The notes beneath the pieces were generated by a model. The model searched no databases. It worked only from the letters and a program-made list of their open reading frames with translations, and was not told the DNA's origin. 64,000 nucleotides of DNA from Blautia luti (GTDB lineage: Bacteria; Bacillota; Clostridia; Lachnospirales; Lachnospiraceae): the NCBI RefSeq assembly GCF_033096465.1, contig NZ_AP028156.1:1816501-1880500 (forward strand), given 5' to 3'. A program made the position numbers and the translations under genes. This document shows positions 50,600-58,927 of this stretch, piece after piece. Positions within the stretch are counted from its first letter, which is position 1. The number at the start of each line of letters is the position of its first letter.

Positions 50600-51013
50600 C
50601 TAAAAATACTTTGCCAGTTGCTTCAGACCACGCCGGATACTATCACGGACACGGCTTTGGTCTACGCCCTCCGCTGTGGCGATCTCACTCACACGCATCC
50701 CCAGATAATACCGGGCATAGATCCGCTTGGCCTGCTTCTCTGGCAGAGCCATCACAGCAGCATAGAGCTGCTCCCGCAGCTGCTTTTCCTCCAAAAGCAT
50801 TTCCGGTGTCTGGGGCTTCATCAGGATCGCATTTTCAATGCCGTTGTCGCAGTCCAGGGAGTAGTACGCCTTATAGCGATACATCCTCCGGTCATAAGCA
50901 GCTTCCGCACGCTCAGCGGCTCGGATCGTCTCCAGCACATCTTCTGTTACTTCTACAAAGTAATCATTTTTATAAACATCGGGATATAAGTCCCTAAGAT
51001 TGACTTTCTTCAT
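50600..51013 (-). CDS. Sigma-70-like HTH protein of ICE type, copy B
   Basis: 137 residues. Acidic N-terminal half (MKKVNLRDLYPDVYKNDYF) and a C-terminal sigma region 4-like helix-turn-helix (LPEKQAKRIYARYYLGMR then VSEIATAEGVDQSRVRDSIRRG). No sigma-2 region, so it is a sigma-4-type regulator, not a full sigma factor. Such genes are regular cargo of Clostridia conjugative elements. Start ATG 51013 has GGAGGT 5 nt upstream and opens the repeated module B. About 80% alike by eye to 54995-55408. Confidence 0.9.
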   Translation of the reverse strand: MKKVNLRDLYPDVYKNDYFVEVTEDVLETIRAAERAEAAYDRRMYRYKAYYSLDCDNGIENAILMKPQTPEMLLEEKQLREQLYAAVMALPEKQAKRIYARYYLGMRVSEIATAEGVDQSRVRDSIRRGLKQLAKYF

Positions 51014-51396
51014 TATGTACCTCCATTTCAATTCACGGGCGATTGACGAGTGAATCGAAAGGAGGCGGGGATCGGCAGCGACATACTTCAGGAGCTTTCC
51101 TGAAAAATCGACAATAAAAAACGCCAGCTCCCCGCAATGGGAAACTGGCGCGACAAAAACACCTACCATTCTGCTGATTTAGGCGGAACGATAATACCGA
51201 TAGGAAGTCATACCTTCCCGGAGGAGGGGCAAGGCTTTTTTAGCTGGTGCAGGTCATGGATGCTGTGAAAATAGGCAAAAATAGACACGGCGGCAATCCT
51301 CCTATATGCCGCCGTGGATTTACACGGTGTTAGATCGTCGTTGGTTTAGGATAGGTGAAAAGAAACGGCGGCTCTGATTTCTCAAAACCGCCGCCA
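50986..51396. repeat. Sigma-upstream module, copy B
   Basis: Matches copy A (33193-33592) almost base for base over the first ~280 bp and copy C more distantly. Contains the hairpin 51122-51150, the GGAGGAGGGGCAAGG stretch, CACGGCGGC...GCCGCCGTG and CGGCGG...CCGCCG hairpins. Between the sigma start and the KTR gene at 51531 I see no coding frame; a T-rich hairpin region at about 51440-51480 may terminate the KTR transcript. Confidence 0.8.
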
Positions 51397-51530
51397 GAGT
51401 ATGTAGAGTAAGCGCACAAAATCAACCTGCCCAGCTACGGTTTTTTTCTTTCCCCATTGGGCGGGGCAGGCTCTCATCGTATATTGAAATAAAAAAGAAC
51501 CGATAATCACAAGTGAATTTACCTTGCGTA

Positions 51531-51716
51531 TTATCGGCTCTGCGTCTGTGCGTCTGGCTCTTGGACGATGGATAAATTTAGTTTTCTTACTGTAATCAGG
51601 GTTTCATGTTTGCATTTAGGACAATATAACGGAAAGTTTTCCAATACTGTATCATAGCGAATTTTTAATCGCGTTTTGCTGCCGCAAAAGGGGCATAAAA
51701 TCCATTCTATCTTCAT
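51531..51716 (-). CDS. Cysteine-rich KTR-domain protein
   Basis: 61-residue zinc-ribbon protein: WILCPFCGSKTRLKIRYDT with CPFC and the KTR signature, then YCPKCKHETLI. Start ATG 51716 (MKIEW), with AGAGGAAG upstream. The family is short and frequently found next to resistance genes in integrative elements; its job is unknown. Only 1 bp separates it from the YjdF gene, so it is co-expressed with it. Confidence 0.9.
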   Translation of the reverse strand: MKIEWILCPFCGSKTRLKIRYDTVLENFPLYCPKCKHETLITVRKLNLSIVQEPDAQTQSR

Positions 51717-51717
51717 G

Positions 51718-52140
51718 TTATCTTCCTCTGTGCTTGGCTTTCTTCTTTTCCTGCCGTATGGCAAACTGACGGTCTTTCTCTGCCTCTTTCTGTTCACGGC
51801 TCTTGGCTTTACGTTCCAGCTTACATTGCTCATGCTGGAGTTTCAACGCCTGCTGTGCCTTTGTGCCAACGCCTTTATCTTGCAGTTGACTTTGAATTTC
51901 GCGCTGCATTCGTTTGGGATTGAGTTTTCGCTCTATGAATACTTCAGCCTGGATTGGGGGACTGAATTTCAACTTATGCCAATTCTTCAGCAGAAACTCA
52001 TAGACCTCATAGTCTTTGGGTTCTGAACCAAAAGTGATTTTACACACCTCGTATTTACCGCTATCCGTTCTTTCATATAGACCGATCCAAAATGGAGCTT
52101 CAAACAGGATGGTCAAACTGCTTTTGAAGGCCGTGCTCAT
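51718..52140 (-). CDS. yjdF: YjdF-family (DUF2992) protein
   Basis: 140 residues. N-terminal beta-rich half (LTILFEAPFWIGLYERT, then YEVCKITFGSEPKDYEVYEF) and a very basic coiled C-terminus (REQKEAEKDRQFAIRQEKKK). In Bacillus and relatives yjdF is controlled by a riboswitch that senses azaaromatic compounds. Here it is instead downstream of a PadR repressor with a 4-nt overlap, and I see no riboswitch. Probably part of a response to toxic aromatic compounds, by analogy. Confidence 0.88.
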   Translation of the reverse strand: MSTAFKSSLTILFEAPFWIGLYERTDSGKYEVCKITFGSEPKDYEVYEFLLKNWHKLKFSPPIQAEVFIERKLNPKRMQREIQSQLQDKGVGTKAQQALKLQHEQCKLERKAKSREQKEAEKDRQFAIRQEKKKAKHRGR

Positions 52141-52661
52141 TCTTTTAAGAACTGTCCTTCAAAGTGATCCAGCCATTCCATAAGGGCTCGATAGAGAAGC
52201 TGCTGCTGCTCAAAAATCGTTCTCCCAACCAAAGGAATGTCTGCAAATTCGCGCGCATAGCCCTCGTTAGCTTCAACCGAGGATTGTATGCTCCGGCGCA
52301 AAGTCGAAACCAGCTCCAACGCTTCGGCTTTGTCCATCTTGTTCAGATTGGTAATGACCACATTGAAATCGAATAGCAGGGGGACTGGACCAGCGGCGCA
52401 AGCGGCCATCAGTTCCTTAAAATATGCTCTGCCCTGGTCAGTAATAGAATAAATAGCCTTATCTGCAAACTTATCGCCCTTGACAATGTTGCTATGCAAA
52501 TAACCTTTCTCACTCAACTGGAGAACCTTACGATAAATAGAAGGTACGCTTATTTTTGTCCATCGTGGAAAATGGTGGTACTCCACATCTTTTTGAATAT
52601 CATAAGCGCTTTGCGGTTTTTCCAATACAATACCAAGTATGACTAAATCGATTGACGACAT
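52137..52661 (-). CDS. PadR-family repressor 1
   Basis: 174 residues. N-terminal winged helix (SSIDLVILGIVLEKPQSAYD, VPSIYRKVLQLSEKGYL) and a C-terminal helical dimerisation/ligand part (PadR-s2 type). Start ATG 52661 with GGAGGT 6 nt upstream. The stop overlaps yjdF. Operator candidate 52680-52711 lies just upstream. Clear paralogue of PadR 2 at 54322-54849 (SAYDIQK, PSIYxKxxQLxEKG). Confidence 0.93.
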   Translation of the reverse strand: MSSIDLVILGIVLEKPQSAYDIQKDVEYHHFPRWTKISVPSIYRKVLQLSEKGYLHSNIVKGDKFADKAIYSITDQGRAYFKELMAACAAGPVPLLFDFNVVITNLNKMDKAEALELVSTLRRSIQSSVEANEGYAREFADIPLVGRTIFEQQQLLYRALMEWLDHFEGQFLKE

Positions 52662-52679
52662 AACTACACCTCCAACTTT

Positions 52680-52711
52680 TACTATTATCAATAGTACTAT
52701 TGTTGATAGTA
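52680..52711. promoter_or_regulatory. PadR-type operator before PadR 1
   Basis: Inverted repeat TACTATTATCAATAGT (52680-52695) / ACTATTGTTGATAGTA (52696-52711), 14 of 16 positions paired. It lies 18 bp before the start codon of PadR 1 and 20 bp after the MATE stop. Confidence 0.7.
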
Positions 52712-52730
52712 AAAATCAAGGAGAAGTACC

Positions 52731-54107
52731 TTATATTTCCGAATTGGACATAGCCTGTTTTTCAGCCATAGACAATTCCCGATGAAGGTGTAACGCCATA
52801 AATACAGTGATTACTACGGAAATTACATCTGCGATGGGTTGGGCATATAGGATTCCGTTCATTCCCCATACCATAGGCAGCAGCAAAACGACAGGAACAA
52901 AGCAGACACCTTGTCTACATGCTCCCAAAAAGAAACCTGCCGCACCTTTACCCAAGGCAAGGAACAAAGAGGAGTAAACCGTGTAGAAACCAAAAAGAAT
53001 GAATGTGATCCCATTTGCAAACAGTGATTTTTGACCCACTAAAATCATTTGATTATCTCCCTCAGTAAATTGAGAGATAATCTGCGTAGAAAAAACGGCC
53101 ATCACCAAGCCTACGACTAAGCAGAAACTTGTAGACCAAATGATTGAGGTTTTGATTGCTTCGCGCAGGCGATCAAACTTCTTTGCCCCATAGCTGAATC
53201 CAGCAATAGGCTGGAACCCTTTCAGAAATCCAAAGACAACAAGAGTTCCCATAGAAGTAACTCGCGTAACCGCCCCCATGCCTGCAATGACCGAATCGCC
53301 ATAATTGCTGGATGCGCGGTTAATTAGCGCAATCGAAAGACTTGTTAGCAGTTGGAACACCAAAGTGGGAACTCCAATTTTCAAAATTTCCGTTATCATT
53401 TGCCTCGTAGGAGAAAACTCTTTTATGCTGAACGAAAATACGCTTTTTTTGCGCAGAACATAGGTAAGATAAACAAGCGTGGATACCTTTTGCGAAATTG
53501 CTGTGGCGATTGCTGCACCTTCTACTCCCATGTCCAAAGTATAAATGAAAAGAGGGTCTAATCCGATGTTCAATACGGCTCCCAATAGCAAGGCACACAT
53601 GGTCGTTTTTGCTGCACCCTCGCTACTTACAATATTGTTCATTGTTACATTAAATACATTGAAAACACAGGACAGCACATAAATTCTTGCGTATGTCAAG
53701 GCATACGGCATAATTGTTTCCGTCGCGCCCAACATTACCAAAATTGGTTTAAGGAAAATCGCAGAAAGTAGGATGATAATAGCACCAATCAGAATACTGC
53801 TATACAATGCGGTGCTTGCCACTTTATCGGCGGTATCTTTATCTCCGCGTCCCAATAGTCTTGACAGATAAGATGCGGCTCCGTTACCGAACATAAGACC
53901 TAAACCAACCACGACTTGTCCCAACGGAAATACGACAGAAATAGCACCCATTTGACTTTTGCCCAAGCCACTCACAAAATAGGCATCCACCAGATTATAG
54001 AGTGCATTGATCAACATCCCAATCATAATCGGTATGCCGAGAGCCATCAGCGCTTTTGGGATAGGCGCACTGCCCAAAAGTTCAAGTTTGTTGTTGCGTT
54101 CATTCAT
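52731..54107 (-). CDS. MATE-family efflux pump
   Basis: 458 residues, twelve membrane segments, two MatE halves. LGIPIMIGMLINALYNLVDA and GVPTLVFQLLTSLSIALINR mark the start of each half. MATE pumps export cationic drugs using Na+ or H+ gradients. Divergent from PadR 2 across a 214-bp region full of palindromes, and followed by PadR 1, so both repressors could control it. Near-consensus length, no defects seen. Confidence 0.95.
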   Translation of the reverse strand: MNERNNKLELLGSAPIPKALMALGIPIMIGMLINALYNLVDAYFVSGLGKSQMGAISVVFPLGQVVVGLGLMFGNGAASYLSRLLGRGDKDTADKVASTALYSSILIGAIIILLSAIFLKPILVMLGATETIMPYALTYARIYVLSCVFNVFNVTMNNIVSSEGAAKTTMCALLLGAVLNIGLDPLFIYTLDMGVEGAAIATAISQKVSTLVYLTYVLRKKSVFSFSIKEFSPTRQMITEILKIGVPTLVFQLLTSLSIALINRASSNYGDSVIAGMGAVTRVTSMGTLVVFGFLKGFQPIAGFSYGAKKFDRLREAIKTSIIWSTSFCLVVGLVMAVFSTQIISQFTEGDNQMILVGQKSLFANGITFILFGFYTVYSSLFLALGKGAAGFFLGACRQGVCFVPVVLLLPMVWGMNGILYAQPIADVISVVITVFMALHLHRELSMAEKQAMSNSEI

Positions 54108-54183
54108 TGTTAATACTCCTTTCGCTTCTTTAAGTGTAATTTATAGTAGTATAAATTATAGTATACTACCGTATAAATCATAC

Positions 54184-54200
54184 TACTATAATTTATAGTA
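54184..54200. promoter_or_regulatory. PadR operator palindrome, copy 1
   Basis: TACTATAATTTATAGTA, a perfect 17-bp palindrome, in the region between the divergent MATE and PadR 2 genes. A related imperfect copy (GTATAAATTATAGTA) lies at about 54149-54163, nearer the MATE start. Confidence 0.75.
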
Positions 54201-54251
54201 TATGTCAAGAGAAGTCAGGCGTTTTATCTTGACAAAGAGTATAAAATCTAA

Positions 54252-54268
54252 TACTATAATTTATAGTA
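54252..54268. promoter_or_regulatory. PadR operator palindrome, copy 2
   Basis: Identical 17-bp palindrome 68 bp from copy 1, 54 bp before the PadR 2 start codon. Two identical sites plus a weaker one allow joint control of MATE and PadR 2. Confidence 0.75.
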
Positions 54269-54321
54269 AATTTGACAGTATTCTTTCATGCAGAAAGCAT
54301 AGTGAAAGGGTGTGATTCCAC

Positions 54322-54849
54322 ATGGCAACCATAGATTTAATCGTGTTGGGAATATTGAAAAAGGAGCCAATGAGCGCCTACGATATTCAAAAGTTAGTAG
54401 AATATAGAAACATATCCAAATGGGTAAAAATCAGCACTCCATCCATTTATAAAAAAGCCATTCAGTTAGAAGAAAAGGGGCTAATCCGAGGCGAAATCGT
54501 AAAGGAAGGGAAGATGCCAGAAAAAGCGATTTATTCCCTGACGGAAGCCGGAGAAGCAGAATTTGAACGGCTCATGTTTGAGATTTCTGGAAAACCTATT
54601 AACATTTTTCTGGACTTCAACGCTGTTATTGTGAATTTGGATTCCTTGCCACCTGAAAAACAAAAATCGTGCATAGCAGAAATTGAGGAAAATATTAGTA
54701 CTTTAAAATCCTATCTGGAACATAATATACAGAAAAAAGAAAATGAACCCAGTATTCCCGCAACAGGTATGGCTGTTTTGCGTCAGCAGTATGTACTGGT
54801 GGAAGCAATCCAAGCATGGATTGCCTCATTAAAAAAGAATATTGGATAA
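54322..54849 (+). CDS. PadR-family repressor 2
   Basis: 175 residues, plus strand, divergent from the MATE gene. Winged helix MATIDLIVLGILKKEPMSAY and TPSIYKKAIQLEEKGLIRG; helical C-terminus. Preceded by GAAAGGGTGTG. One of only two intact-looking plus-strand genes in the window. Probably binds the 17-bp palindromes and represses the MATE pump and itself until a substrate is present. Confidence 0.94.
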   Translation: MATIDLIVLGILKKEPMSAYDIQKLVEYRNISKWVKISTPSIYKKAIQLEEKGLIRGEIVKEGKMPEKAIYSLTEAGEAEFERLMFEISGKPINIFLDFNAVIVNLDSLPPEKQKSCIAEIEENISTLKSYLEHNIQKKENEPSIPATGMAVLRQQYVLVEAIQAWIASLKKNIG

Positions 54850-54869
54850 ACAGGCAAGTACAAATCTAT

Positions 54870-54920
54870 AAGAAAACGCCAGATGCAGAGGTGATACGCC
54901 CCTGGATCTGGCGTTTTCTT
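54870..54920. terminator. Strong hairpin terminator after PadR 2
   Basis: Perfect 15-bp arms AAGAAAACGCCAGAT (54870-54884) and complement (54906-54920), with the T-rich arm giving termination for the plus strand and the A/T-rich end also usable for the minus-strand sigma gene at 54995. Confidence 0.85.
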
Positions 54921-54994
54921 AATAAGCGCACTTCAAATCGGTATAACCTTCTTATTAACACTGACAAAAAACAGGCGAATCAAATGAATTTTTA

Positions 54995-55408
54995 TCAAAA
55001 ATATTTTACAAGCTGCTTTAATCCACGGCGGATACTGTCTCGGACACGGCTTGGGTCTACACCTTCTACTTCGGCAATTTCATTTACCGTCATTCCCAGA
55101 TAGTATCGGGCATAACTTCGCTTTGCCTGTTTCTCCGGCAGCTTCATCACAGCGGCATAGACCTGCTCCTGAAACTGTTTTTCCTCCAGAAGCATCTCCG
55201 GTGTCTGGGGCTTCATCAGAATCGCATTTTCAATGCCATTCTCGCAATCCAGAGAATACTGTGCTTTATAACGATACATCTTTCGCTCATACGCAGCCTC
55301 CGCACGTTCAGCTGCTCGAATAGTCTCCATTACTTCCTCTGTCACATCTACAAAAAAGTCTGTTGTATAAATATCAGGATAAAATTCCCGAAGGTTAATT
55401 TTCTTCAT
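54995..55408 (-). CDS. Sigma-70-like HTH protein of ICE type, copy C
   Basis: 137 residues, same length and design as 50600-51013: MKKINLREFYPDIYTTDFF, a middle EAAYERKMYRYKAQYSLDC, and HTH LPEKQAKRSYARYYLGMT then VNEIAEVEGVDPSRVRDSIRRG. Start ATG 55408 with GGAGGT 5 nt upstream. The two intact copies and the remnant at 33182 mean three versions of one element gene family in 22 kb. Confidence 0.9.
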   Translation of the reverse strand: MKKINLREFYPDIYTTDFFVDVTEEVMETIRAAERAEAAYERKMYRYKAQYSLDCENGIENAILMKPQTPEMLLEEKQFQEQVYAAVMKLPEKQAKRSYARYYLGMTVNEIAEVEGVDPSRVRDSIRRGLKQLVKYF

Positions 55409-55648
55409 TATGTACCTCCATTTCGATTCACGGGTGATTGACGGGTGAATCGAATGGAGGCGGAGACCGACACCGGCAGACAACCGGATCATCTCCGAAA
55501 AAATGGCAACAAAAAACGCCAGGTTTCCGTGATGGAAAACTGACGCGCCAAGAGCAGCCACGATTGTACTTAATTACATGGAACGATAATGCCGATGCAA
55601 TGCTAAACTTACCCGGAGGAGGAGCAATGCTTTTTTTAACTGATGTAG
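55385..55648. repeat. Sigma-upstream module, copy C
   Basis: Diverged third copy of the module: sigma start, ATTCAC...GTGAAT repeat, hairpin 55517-55545 with a compensating base-pair change relative to A and B, then GGAGGAGGAGCAATG. In this copy the last part is a working ribosome site and start codon (gene 55627-55989); A and B have AGG instead of ATG. Confidence 0.7.
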
Positions 55649-55989
55649 ATCATGTGAGCTTTGAAAAAGCAAACGAGACACGGCAAAATAACCTCCAATC
55701 GGCTACCGTGTCCCTGCAAGTCGTCATGATGGACAGCTATAAAGGAACTCTGGAAAGTATCAAAAAAGGAGTATTGTATTCCAAAGACAGCGGTGACGGC
55801 GATACCTACTCCATGATTCCACCTACTGAAGATGTAGTTTCCTCTTATAGTGTTGATGTAACAAAAGATAACGGAAAAACAGTACACATTGGAGATTATT
55901 CCACAGTTGAGAAATTAGACAAAGCCATTTCTGATGCAGTTAAAAATGGTCAGCTCACACAAGAAGAAGCGGACGCCGTTCACCAATAA
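55627..55989 (+). CDS. 120-residue protein of unknown function
   Basis: ATG 55627 with GGAGG 7 nt upstream inside module C. It starts MLFLTDVDHVSFEKANETRQ; a middle Ser/Thr/Gly-rich stretch (DSGDGDTYSMIPPTEDVVSS) and a helical tail (LDKAISDAVKNGQLTQEEAD) follow. No signal peptide. It is divergent from the sigma gene. Its homologous start region in copies A and B is degenerate, so the gene is lost there. I do not recognise a family. Confidence 0.72.
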   Translation: MLFLTDVDHVSFEKANETRQNNLQSATVSLQVVMMDSYKGTLESIKKGVLYSKDSGDGDTYSMIPPTEDVVSSYSVDVTKDNGKTVHIGDYSTVEKLDKAISDAVKNGQLTQEEADAVHQ

Positions 55990-56049
55990 TAACCAAACCA
56001 TTCTGCCGCACGACGGCAAAAGAAAAAAAGCCGTCGTACAGCAGACAAA

Positions 56050-56217
56050 TTGATACGCCCATTTAAAGCAGCGGCATTGATTTTCAGAGCCGCTGTACCA
56101 AACGGGCAAAAAGCAAGAACTGCCCGGGCAACAAAAAAATTTGAAGAACCGGACACCCGCCGCCAGACCATTTCGAAGGCGATCGCCGAATTGCTATATA
56201 TTATGTTAAATTCCTGA
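56050..56217 (+). pseudogene. Possible gene remnant after module C
   Basis: Plus-strand frame reading LIRPFKAAALIFRAAVPNGQ ... TARATKKFEEPDTRRQTISK then AIAELLYIMLNS and stop. Protein-like, basic, but without a clear start, and its end overlaps the stop of the minus-strand gene at 56206. It looks like the 5' part of an element gene cut off at the junction with the 56-64 kb operon. The region before it holds the hairpin ACGACGGC...GCCGTCGT, an inverted match to 33619-33646. Confidence 0.3.
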
Positions 56218-56913
56218 AAGTATTTTCTTTGCGTTCTCCAGGTTATTTTTTCCATTTATTTTTAAATATACTTTACTGATCTCAGAAGGCTCTCCTATTT
56301 CTCTGCAGAGATCCTGTGCCTGGGAAATGGGTATGTAGATTTCGTTGCCTTCTATTACTACAGCGGCTTTACAGGGCATATATGAGGTTTGCGGTTCTCT
56401 TGCGGAATTGCCGGATAAAGTGGTAAGATCATCTGTGGCTTTGGAAGTATCCTTCTCTTTTTCATCCAGGAAATAAAAAATATTCAGGTTTTCACCCATC
56501 TCTAAAAATTTTTCCTGTTGTTTTTTTGAAATGGCATGATTATTATAGTCTTTCATATCCCGTAGGGAACCATTTCCCAGCAATAACAACGGCATCTTCC
56601 CCAGTTCATTCTGAGTTGAATTTTTTCCAAACGCATTCATATCAATTCCTGAAAAAGTCGTTGTTTCCGTATAATCTTCAATTTTGATGACAACCGGGAC
56701 TTCTATGACTGGCCAGATTTCTTTTATACCTTTTATCTTCTTCGCTTTCTGCAAAAAATCTTCATCATAAGCCAGATCTCCAAGTGGGAGCAGCACAGTA
56801 AATTGCCGTTTTTCTTCTTTCATGCCTGCCAGCAGCATTCCTAATAATGTAAGTATCAATGCCAGCAGAAGTATGACAAATAAGGTAAAGCTGTCTATTT
56901 TTTTTCTTTTCAA
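56206..56913 (-). CDS. Membrane-anchored extracytoplasmic protein
   Basis: 235 residues: one N-terminal membrane segment (about 10-30), then a soluble domain that looks like the extracellular core of MacB/FtsX proteins (RQFTVLLPLGDLAYDEDFLQ, IKEIWPVIEVPVVIKIEDYT). The FtsX membrane core is absent. It overlaps the upstream surface-protein gene by 4 nt (ATGA) and is the last gene of the operon. Possible role: periplasm-side partner of the ABC transporter encoded upstream. Family not certain. Confidence 0.75.
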   Translation of the reverse strand: MKRKKIDSFTLFVILLLALILTLLGMLLAGMKEEKRQFTVLLPLGDLAYDEDFLQKAKKIKGIKEIWPVIEVPVVIKIEDYTETTTFSGIDMNAFGKNSTQNELGKMPLLLLGNGSLRDMKDYNNHAISKKQQEKFLEMGENLNIFYFLDEKEKDTSKATDDLTTLSGNSAREPQTSYMPCKAAVVIEGNEIYIPISQAQDLCREIGEPSEISKVYLKINGKNNLENAKKILSGI

Positions 56914-58208
56914 TGAGAAGCCGCCTTTCTCGCTTCTTCAAGAAGGATATTTTTCTTATGAAGCTTTCTGACCAGAATCAGGATTATGGAAATAAGCAGT
57001 ACTGCAACAACTGCAGCTATGGAATACCACCAGTTATTGGTTTTCTCCTGGTCATCTTCAACCTTTAAAGACTTTATCTGGGTTTCTTTGATTTCAGAAT
57101 CAAATTTTATTTCGTCCTCATACGATTTTCCATCGGCATCCTCATACGTAAGAATTAATTGACCTGCACATTTTCCTGTTTTTCCTTTTACATATATGCG
57201 AAGACTTCCTTGGGATAAATCTCCGGCCTCTATGGTCCCTAAGAATGCCGTATCGTTTGAACTTAATTCATCAGCTTTTAAGCTGACACTTGCATTGTAT
57301 ATTTTGTCTCTTCCGAGATTCATTGCTTTTACCGGGATCTCTACTGTATCCATAGTGTATAAAACAGATGGAATATCTGAAGCTTCCAGCTTAACACGAA
57401 CCGGTTGGATGATCTGAAAAGACAGTGATTCTGTACCGGTAGTTGCCGTTGCTTTTGAATCTTCATAATCCAGAGAAAAAGTAATGACAGCCTGTCCAGG
57501 ATCACAGTTTTCTGTTATAGTAATCATCTGTTCCAAAGTAATTGCTTCACCCGGAGCCAGGACTTGTACATAAAAAGAGTTTTTCTCAAATTCGATTCCT
57601 TTGTTCTCTGTAGAAAGGGAAATTTTTAAACCAAATACATTTTGACTGCAGCTTTTATTTCGAAATGTCAGCGACATTTCTGTTGTAGAACCAGCCTCCA
57701 ATCGTCCACCTGAAAGATTGCTGTCTTCTAATAATACCTGCGGTTTATGTAATATTTTTTCACTTGATGAGTCTGATGTTGAATTACCTCCTCCCCCACC
57801 GCCCGAATACCCTCCGTTGTCTATAACCGGATCTGTTATCTGCGGGGCGTCACCGTCCTCCGGATTATCACTGTCTATTACAACATGAAAAGGATTCGAT
57901 TTAGAACCATCACCAAAGTCATCTCCTGATGTAAAAATATCCGGATCCGAATTTTCTTTATCGGTATCAGCTTTATCAGGAGTCTTTTCATTCTCTGCCG
58001 GAGGTTCGGTACTCGTAGAATCATCCTCTTTTTCATCAAGGGTTAATGAGTTATCATTCTCATAAGATATGGACGGATCTGAGTCCGTAAATCCTTCTTC
58101 AGCAGATGTAATCTCCGTGTTTTGAGGCTCTGTGGCAAAAACGGTAGCTGGAAGAAATATTATTGTCGTACACAATACTAATGCCGTTTTTACAAATAAA
58201 TTTCTCAT
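56910..58208 (-). CDS. Secreted, C-terminally anchored protein with NEW3/COG1361-like domains
   Basis: 432 residues. Signal peptide (MRNLFVKTALVLCTTIIFLP, cleavage near VFATE). Acidic Ser/Asp/Glu linker with a glycine patch (GGYSGGGGGGNSTSDSS). Then two Ig-like beta domains of the CARDB/NEW3 kind (LEAGSTTEMSLTFRNKS, ITFSLDYEDSKATAT). A C-terminal membrane helix (WWYSIAAVVAVLLISIILIL) with a basic tail. It resembles S-layer-type COG1361 proteins beside ABC exporters in Clostridia, and could present or guide a substrate to the neighbouring permeases. Coupled to both flanking genes. Confidence 0.82.
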   Translation of the reverse strand: MRNLFVKTALVLCTTIIFLPATVFATEPQNTEITSAEEGFTDSDPSISYENDNSLTLDEKEDDSTSTEPPAENEKTPDKADTDKENSDPDIFTSGDDFGDGSKSNPFHVVIDSDNPEDGDAPQITDPVIDNGGYSGGGGGGNSTSDSSSEKILHKPQVLLEDSNLSGGRLEAGSTTEMSLTFRNKSCSQNVFGLKISLSTENKGIEFEKNSFYVQVLAPGEAITLEQMITITENCDPGQAVITFSLDYEDSKATATTGTESLSFQIIQPVRVKLEASDIPSVLYTMDTVEIPVKAMNLGRDKIYNASVSLKADELSSNDTAFLGTIEAGDLSQGSLRIYVKGKTGKCAGQLILTYEDADGKSYEDEIKFDSEIKETQIKSLKVEDDQEKTNNWWYSIAAVVAVLLISIILILVRKLHKKNILLEEARKAASH

Positions 58209-58210
58209 TA

Positions 58211-58927
58211 TCAGGCAGTCCTTTCTCTTAAGATTCCTCCATCCATTTCATATACGTGGTCACATAAGATTCTGATGTCCTCTTCATTATGGCTTGCCAG
58301 CAAAATGGTTTTTCCTGCTGCTTTTAAATCCAGCAGCAGTTCTCTTATTTCTTCCACGCCATGTTTATCCAGTCCATTAAACGGCTCATCCAGGATCAAA
58401 AACAGAGGATCTTCCATAATGGCCTGTGCAATACCAAGGCGTTGACGCATTCCAAGGGAATATTTTCCGACTGGTTTCTTCATGTCCGGATCCAATCCTA
58501 CCCTTTTTAAGACTATGCGGATATCGGCCTTCGAAATCCGGCCATTCATGTCTGCCAGGATCTCCAGATTTTTAAAGCCCGTATATTGTGTAAGAAAACC
58601 GGGAGTCTCGATAATAACTCCAAGACTTTCAGGAAAATCCACATCATGGCCTATTTTTTTTCCAAATACAAAGATAGTGCCCGTAGTTACAGGGAGAAAC
58701 CCACAGATGCATTTCATAAGAACGGTCTTTCCGGAACCGTTATTTCCAACAATCCCATAGACGTTCCCTGTTTTCAAGGAAAGATTTACTTCCTGTAACA
58801 CGATGTCTTCACCGAAACGTTTGGTCACGTGTTCTATTTTTACGCAGGTGTTCTGCATCATTCCACTTGCTCTTTGCGGATCACAGGCCAGATTAAATGT
58901 CCCTTCAGATTTCTTCCAATCTTCCAT
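58211..58927 (-). CDS. ABC transporter ATPase (BcrA/lantibiotic-immunity type)
   Basis: 238 residues. Walker A GNNGSGKTV, Q-loop region GVIIETPGFLTQY, signature YSLGMRQRLGIAQAI, Walker B FLILDEPFNGLD, switch His in LLASHNEED. The SLGMRQRLGIA and DEPFNGLD forms are typical of BcrA/NatA-like drug or peptide exporters. Start ATG 58927 (MEDWKKSEGTF), with GGGAGG 8 nt upstream; MMQNTCVKIEH further in is an alternative. It overlaps the end of the permease gene at 58905 by 23 bp. Confidence 0.94.
   Translation of the reverse strand: MEDWKKSEGTFNLACDPQRASGMMQNTCVKIEHVTKRFGEDIVLQEVNLSLKTGNVYGIVGNNGSGKTVLMKCICGFLPVTTGTIFVFGKKIGHDVDFPESLGVIIETPGFLTQYTGFKNLEILADMNGRISKADIRIVLKRVGLDPDMKKPVGKYSLGMRQRLGIAQAIMEDPLFLILDEPFNGLDKHGVEEIRELLLDLKAAGKTILLASHNEEDIRILCDHVYEMDGGILRERTA

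Noticed and set aside
54108..54321. A CRISPR-like array because of repeated ACTATAATTTATAGTA units
   Set aside because: Only two exact copies and one degenerate copy of a short palindrome without regular spacers; the place between divergent pump and PadR genes fits operators.
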